From Pseudomonas chlororaphis (lineage in GTDB: Bacteria; Pseudomonadota; Gammaproteobacteria; Pseudomonadales; Pseudomonadaceae), in NCBI GenBank assembly GCA_001023535.1, contig CP011020.1:4229734-4293733 (forward strand): DNA of 64,000 nt, written 5' to 3'. Below, in pieces: positions 61,217 through 64,000 of this stretch. The translations under genes and the position numbers were made by a program. Position 1 is the first letter of the stretch, and each line of letters begins with the position of its first letter. The notes below the pieces were generated by a model, which saw only the letters and a program-made list of their open reading frames with translations, did no database searches and was not told the origin of the DNA.

Positions 61217-61343
61217 TTGTACTTCAAGGCTTTAGCCGATTTGACGAAAGGTAAGCCCAAGGTAAATTGCCGGTAAAGCCGCTTTGCTAAATACCGCCCA
61301 GTGCTTATCGTTCAGCCTCCCGTAGAAGAAGCCCACGCGCCCA

Positions 61344-62660
61344 ATGGTTGATCACTCCATGCAATCCTCTGTTTCCCGTCATCCCCGCCGCTGGCTATTC
61401 GGCTTGCTTATCCTCCTGGTCGTCGCGCTGCTGGCCTGGAAGTTCTGGCCCTCCAGCACGACCCAGAAGCCTGGGGCAGGGCAGAAGGCCGCAGCCGGGC
61501 ACATGGGACGCTCGGGCGGCATGCGGCCTGGATTCGGCGGCGCCTCGGGGCCGATCCCGGTCCGCGTGGCGCCGGCGGTCACCGGTGATTTCCCGCTGTA
61601 CTACAAGGCGCTGGGCACGGTCACGGCGCTCAACACCATCAATGTGCGCAGCCGGGTGGGCGGGGAACTGGTCAAGATTGCCTTTGAAGAAGGGCAGATG
61701 GTCAAGGCCGGCGACCTGCTGGCCGAGATCGACCCGCGTCCATACCAGAACGCGTTGCTCCAGGCCGAAGGCACGCTGTTGCAGAACCAGGCGCAATTAA
61801 AGAATGCCCAAGTGGATCTGGAGCGTTATCGCGGGCTGTATGCCGAAGACAGCATCGCCAAGCAGACTCTCGATACGGCCGCCGCGCTGGTAGGCCAGTA
61901 CCAGGGCACGGTGAAGACCAACCAGGCGGCGGTCAACGACGCCAGGCTCAACCTTGAATTCACCAAGATCCGTGCGCCGATCTCCGGGCGCGTCGGCTTG
62001 CGCCAATTGGATGTCGGCAACCTGGTGGCGGCGAACGACACCACGGCCCTGGCGGTCATCACCCAGACCCAACCAATCAGCGTCGTGTTCACCCTTCCGG
62101 AAAACAGCCTCGAAACCGTGCTGGCCCGTTACCACAGTGGCGCGAAGCTGCCGGTCGAAGCCTGGGACCGGGGTGACGAAAAACTCCAGGCCAAGGGTGT
62201 CCTGCAGAGCCTGGACAACCAGATCGACGTGACCACCGGCACCCTGAAGTTCAAGGCTCGCTACGATAACCGCGACCAGTCGCTGTTTCCTAACCAGTTC
62301 GTCAACGTGCGCCTGCTGGCCGACACCCTCAAGGGCGTGATCCTGGCACCGACGGCCGCCATCCAGTTCGGCACCAATGGCACCTTTGTCTATGCCCTGG
62401 AGGGCGACAAGAAAGTCACCCTCAAGAAACTCAAGATCGGCGCCAGCGACGGCGAGAACACCGTGGTCACCGAAGGCCTGGCCGCCGGCGATCGGGTGGT
62501 GCTGGAAGGCACCGACCGCCTGAAGGAAGGCAGCGAAGTGGAAGTGGTCAACGACAGCCAGGACGTGCCCACTTCACCCACCGAACACTTGCAGGGCAAG
62601 ACCGCGGCGGCGCCGGCTGAATCGGCAGCGGCCGACAAGGCGAAAAAGGGCGGCGCATGA
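61344..62660 (+). CDS. muxA: RND efflux periplasmic adaptor (MdtA/MuxA family)
   Basis: A 438-residue membrane-fusion protein. An N-terminal anchor (about 17-36, [18 protein letters not shown]) is followed by a lipoyl/barrel-sandwich domain ([33 protein letters not shown], here with INVRSR), an alpha-hairpin and a beta-barrel domain. The Ala/Lys-rich tail ([15 protein letters not shown]) is typical of MdtA. With a permease starting at an ATGA overlap it forms a MuxABC/MdtABC-type pump. A second in-frame ATG at 61359 is possible. Confidence 0.9.
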   Translation: MVDHSMQSSVSRHPRRWLFGLLILLVVALLAWKFWPSSTTQKPGAGQKAAAGHMGRSGGMRPGFGGASGPIPVRVAPAVTGDFPLYYKALGTVTALNTINVRSRVGGELVKIAFEEGQMVKAGDLLAEIDPRPYQNALLQAEGTLLQNQAQLKNAQVDLERYRGLYAEDSIAKQTLDTAAALVGQYQGTVKTNQAAVNDARLNLEFTKIRAPISGRVGLRQLDVGNLVAANDTTALAVITQTQPISVVFTLPENSLETVLARYHSGAKLPVEAWDRGDEKLQAKGVLQSLDNQIDVTTGTLKFKARYDNRDQSLFPNQFVNVRLLADTLKGVILAPTAAIQFGTNGTFVYALEGDKKVTLKKLKIGASDGENTVVTEGLAAGDRVVLEGTDRLKEGSEVEVVNDSQDVPTSPTEHLQGKTAAAPAESAAADKAKKGGA

Positions 62661-64000
62661 ATCTCTCGCGGCTGTTCATCCTGCGTCCGGTCGCCACGAC
62701 CCTGAGCATGCTGGCCATCGTCCTGGCCGGCCTGATCGCCTATCGGCTGTTGCCGGTGTCGGCGTTGCCCCAGGTCGATTACCCGACCATCCGCGTGATG
62801 ACCCTGTACCCCGGCGCCAGCCCCGATGTGATGACCAGTGCGGTGACCGCGCCCCTGGAGCGCCAGTTCGGGCAGATGCCGGGCCTGACGCAGATGGCCT
62901 CCACCAGTTCCGGTGGCGCGTCGGTGATCACCCTGCGCTTCAATCTCGAAATCAACATGGACGTCGCCGAGCAACAGGTGCAGGCGGCGATCAACGCCGC
63001 CACCAACCTGCTGCCCAACGACCTGCCGGCGCCGCCGGTGTACAACAAGGTCAACCCGGCGGACACCCCGGTGCTGACCCTGGCGATTACTTCCAAGACC
63101 ATGCTGCTGCCCAAGCTCAATGACCTGGTGGACACCCGCATGGCGCAGAAGATCGCGCAGATCAGCGGGGTCGGCATGGTGACCATTGCCGGTGGCCAGC
63201 GCCAGGCGGTGCGGATCAAGGTCAACCCCGAGGCGCTGGCGGCCAACGGCCTGAACCTGGCGGATGTACGCACGCTGATCGGTGCGTCCAACGTCAACCA
63301 GCCCAAGGGCAACTTCGACGGCCCGACCCGGGTCTCGATGCTCGACGCCAACGACCAGTTGACCTCGCCCAAGGATTACGCCGAGCTGATCCTGGCCTAT
63401 GCCAACGGCGCGCCGTTGCGGCTCAAGGATGTGGCGCAGATCGTCGATGGTGCCGAGAATGAGCGCCTTGCCGCCTGGGCCAACGAAAACCAGGCCGTGC
63501 TGCTGAACATCCAGCGCCAGCCGGGGGCCAACGTCATCGAGGTGGTGGATCGGATCAAGGCCCTGCTGCCCAGCATCACTGACAACCTGCCAGCCGGCCT
63601 CGACGTCACCGTGCTCACCGACCGTACCCAGACCATCCGCGCCTCGGTCACCGATGTGCAACACGAACTGCTGATCGCCATTGCCCTGGTGGTCATGGTG
63701 ACGTTCCTGTTCCTGCGCCGTGTCAGCGCCACCATCATCCCGTCCGTGGCGGTGCCGCTGTCGTTGATCGGGACATTCGGCGTGATGTACCTGGCGGGCT
63801 TCTCCATCAACAACCTGACGCTGATGGCCCTGACCATCGCCACCGGGTTCGTGGTGGACGACGCCATCGTCATGCTGGAAAACATCGCCCGCTATATCGA
63901 AGAAGGCGACAGTCCGTTGCAGGCCGCGCTCAAGGGGGCCAAGCAGATCGGCTTCACCCTGGTATCCCTGACGCTGTCGCTGATCGCCGTGCTGATCCCG
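62657..64000 (+). CDS. muxB: RND efflux permease (MuxB/MdtB family), 3' end outside window
   Basis: The first 448 codons are visible. The N-terminus [47 protein letters not shown] (split) and [24 protein letters not shown] are RND permease signatures. [20 protein letters not shown] includes the conserved Asp pair of TM4 that carries protons. The start overlaps muxA by four bases. A second permease (MuxC) and outer-membrane factor should follow beyond the window. Confidence 0.92.
   Translation, partial: MNLSRLFILRPVATTLSMLAIVLAGLIAYRLLPVSALPQVDYPTIRVMTLYPGASPDVMTSAVTAPLERQFGQMPGLTQMASTSSGGASVITLRFNLEINMDVAEQQVQAAINAATNLLPNDLPAPPVYNKVNPADTPVLTLAITSKTMLLPKLNDLVDTRMAQKIAQISGVGMVTIAGGQRQAVRIKVNPEALAANGLNLADVRTLIGASNVNQPKGNFDGPTRVSMLDANDQLTSPKDYAELILAYANGAPLRLKDVAQIVDGAENERLAAWANENQAVLLNIQRQPGANVIEVVDRIKALLPSITDNLPAGLDVTVLTDRTQTIRASVTDVQHELLIAIALVVMVTFLFLRRVSATIIPSVAVPLSLIGTFGVMYLAGFSINNLTLMALTIATGFVVDDAIVMLENIARYIEEGDSPLQAALKGAKQIGFTLVSLTLSLIAVLIP

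Overview
The window is chromosomal DNA of a Pseudomonas, most likely of the P. fluorescens group. The composition is GC-rich, and intergenic gaps carry the REP families typical of this group (arms GTGGGAGCGGGCTTGC and GTGGCGAGGGGATTTATCC). It also carries genus-typical loci: hpa, cstA-ybdD, an ATP-grasp/alpha-E/transglutaminase trio, a PUMA3-like tps-exb-tonB cluster, and mux RND efflux genes. No rRNA, tRNA, CRISPR array, prophage or intact insertion sequence was seen. The first gene (an SDR) and the last (an RND permease) are cut by the window ends.

Region 1 (1-4.8 kb) is a monoamine-catabolism-like locus on the minus strand: a LuxR-type regulator, a MoaF-family protein and two overlapping SDRs, preceded by a cupin and a PuuB/DadA-type FAD amine oxidase. 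Region 2 (5.1-17.1 kb) is a full 4-hydroxyphenylacetate (homoprotocatechuate) meta-cleavage cluster. It has an Acinetobacter-type two-component hydroxylase (C2 oxygenase and C1 reductase), split hpaG1/hpaG2, hpaE, hpaD, hpaF, hpaX, hpaH and hpaI, the AraC activator HpaA and two HpaR-type MarR repressors. Candidate HpaR operators (GTTAA-N4-TTAAC) lie before the first hpaR and in the hpaG1/hpaA divergent promoter.

Region 3 (17.2-28.3 kb) holds a PheC/solute-binding-like periplasmic protein, a Cache histidine kinase with a NarL-type regulator divergent from a CstA-type transporter plus ybdD, an unusual chemoreceptor with a C-terminal extra domain, a TonB-dependent receptor behind a Fur-like box, and an acyltransferase.

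Region 4 (28.7-45.4 kb) is the most interesting part: a catabolic regulon of about 17 kb. It includes a luciferase-like flavin monooxygenase, two near-duplicate flavin reductases, an NCS1 permease, a polyamine-type ABC importer, a RibBA-like protein, a DUF1330 protein, a GntR (FCD) regulator, a carboxymuconolactone-decarboxylase-like protein, two aldehyde dehydrogenases, an alpha/beta hydrolase and an AA_synth (PF06684) protein. Six copies of one operator-like sequence, TGG(T/A)ATACC(A/G)TAATA(C/T), stand before its transcription units. The enzyme set parallels the trigonelline (tgn) ring-cleavage pathway ending in succinic semialdehyde, so I infer catabolism of a pyridine-like or other N-heterocycle.

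Region 5 (45.9-49.1 kb) is the ATP-grasp/alpha-E/transglutaminase operon behind a good sigma-54 promoter match. Region 6 (49.5-59.6 kb) resembles the P. aeruginosa pdt/PUMA3 cluster: an antitoxin/transposase-like protein, a TpsB outer-membrane transporter, a DUF2341-LamG-ExbB fusion, ExbD, a TonB-like protein, a porin, two small proteins, a parvulin and a LysR regulator. No TpsA substrate gene is adjacent. Region 7 (59.8-64 kb) holds a DUF3313 lipoprotein, thiol peroxidase, and muxA with the start of muxB.
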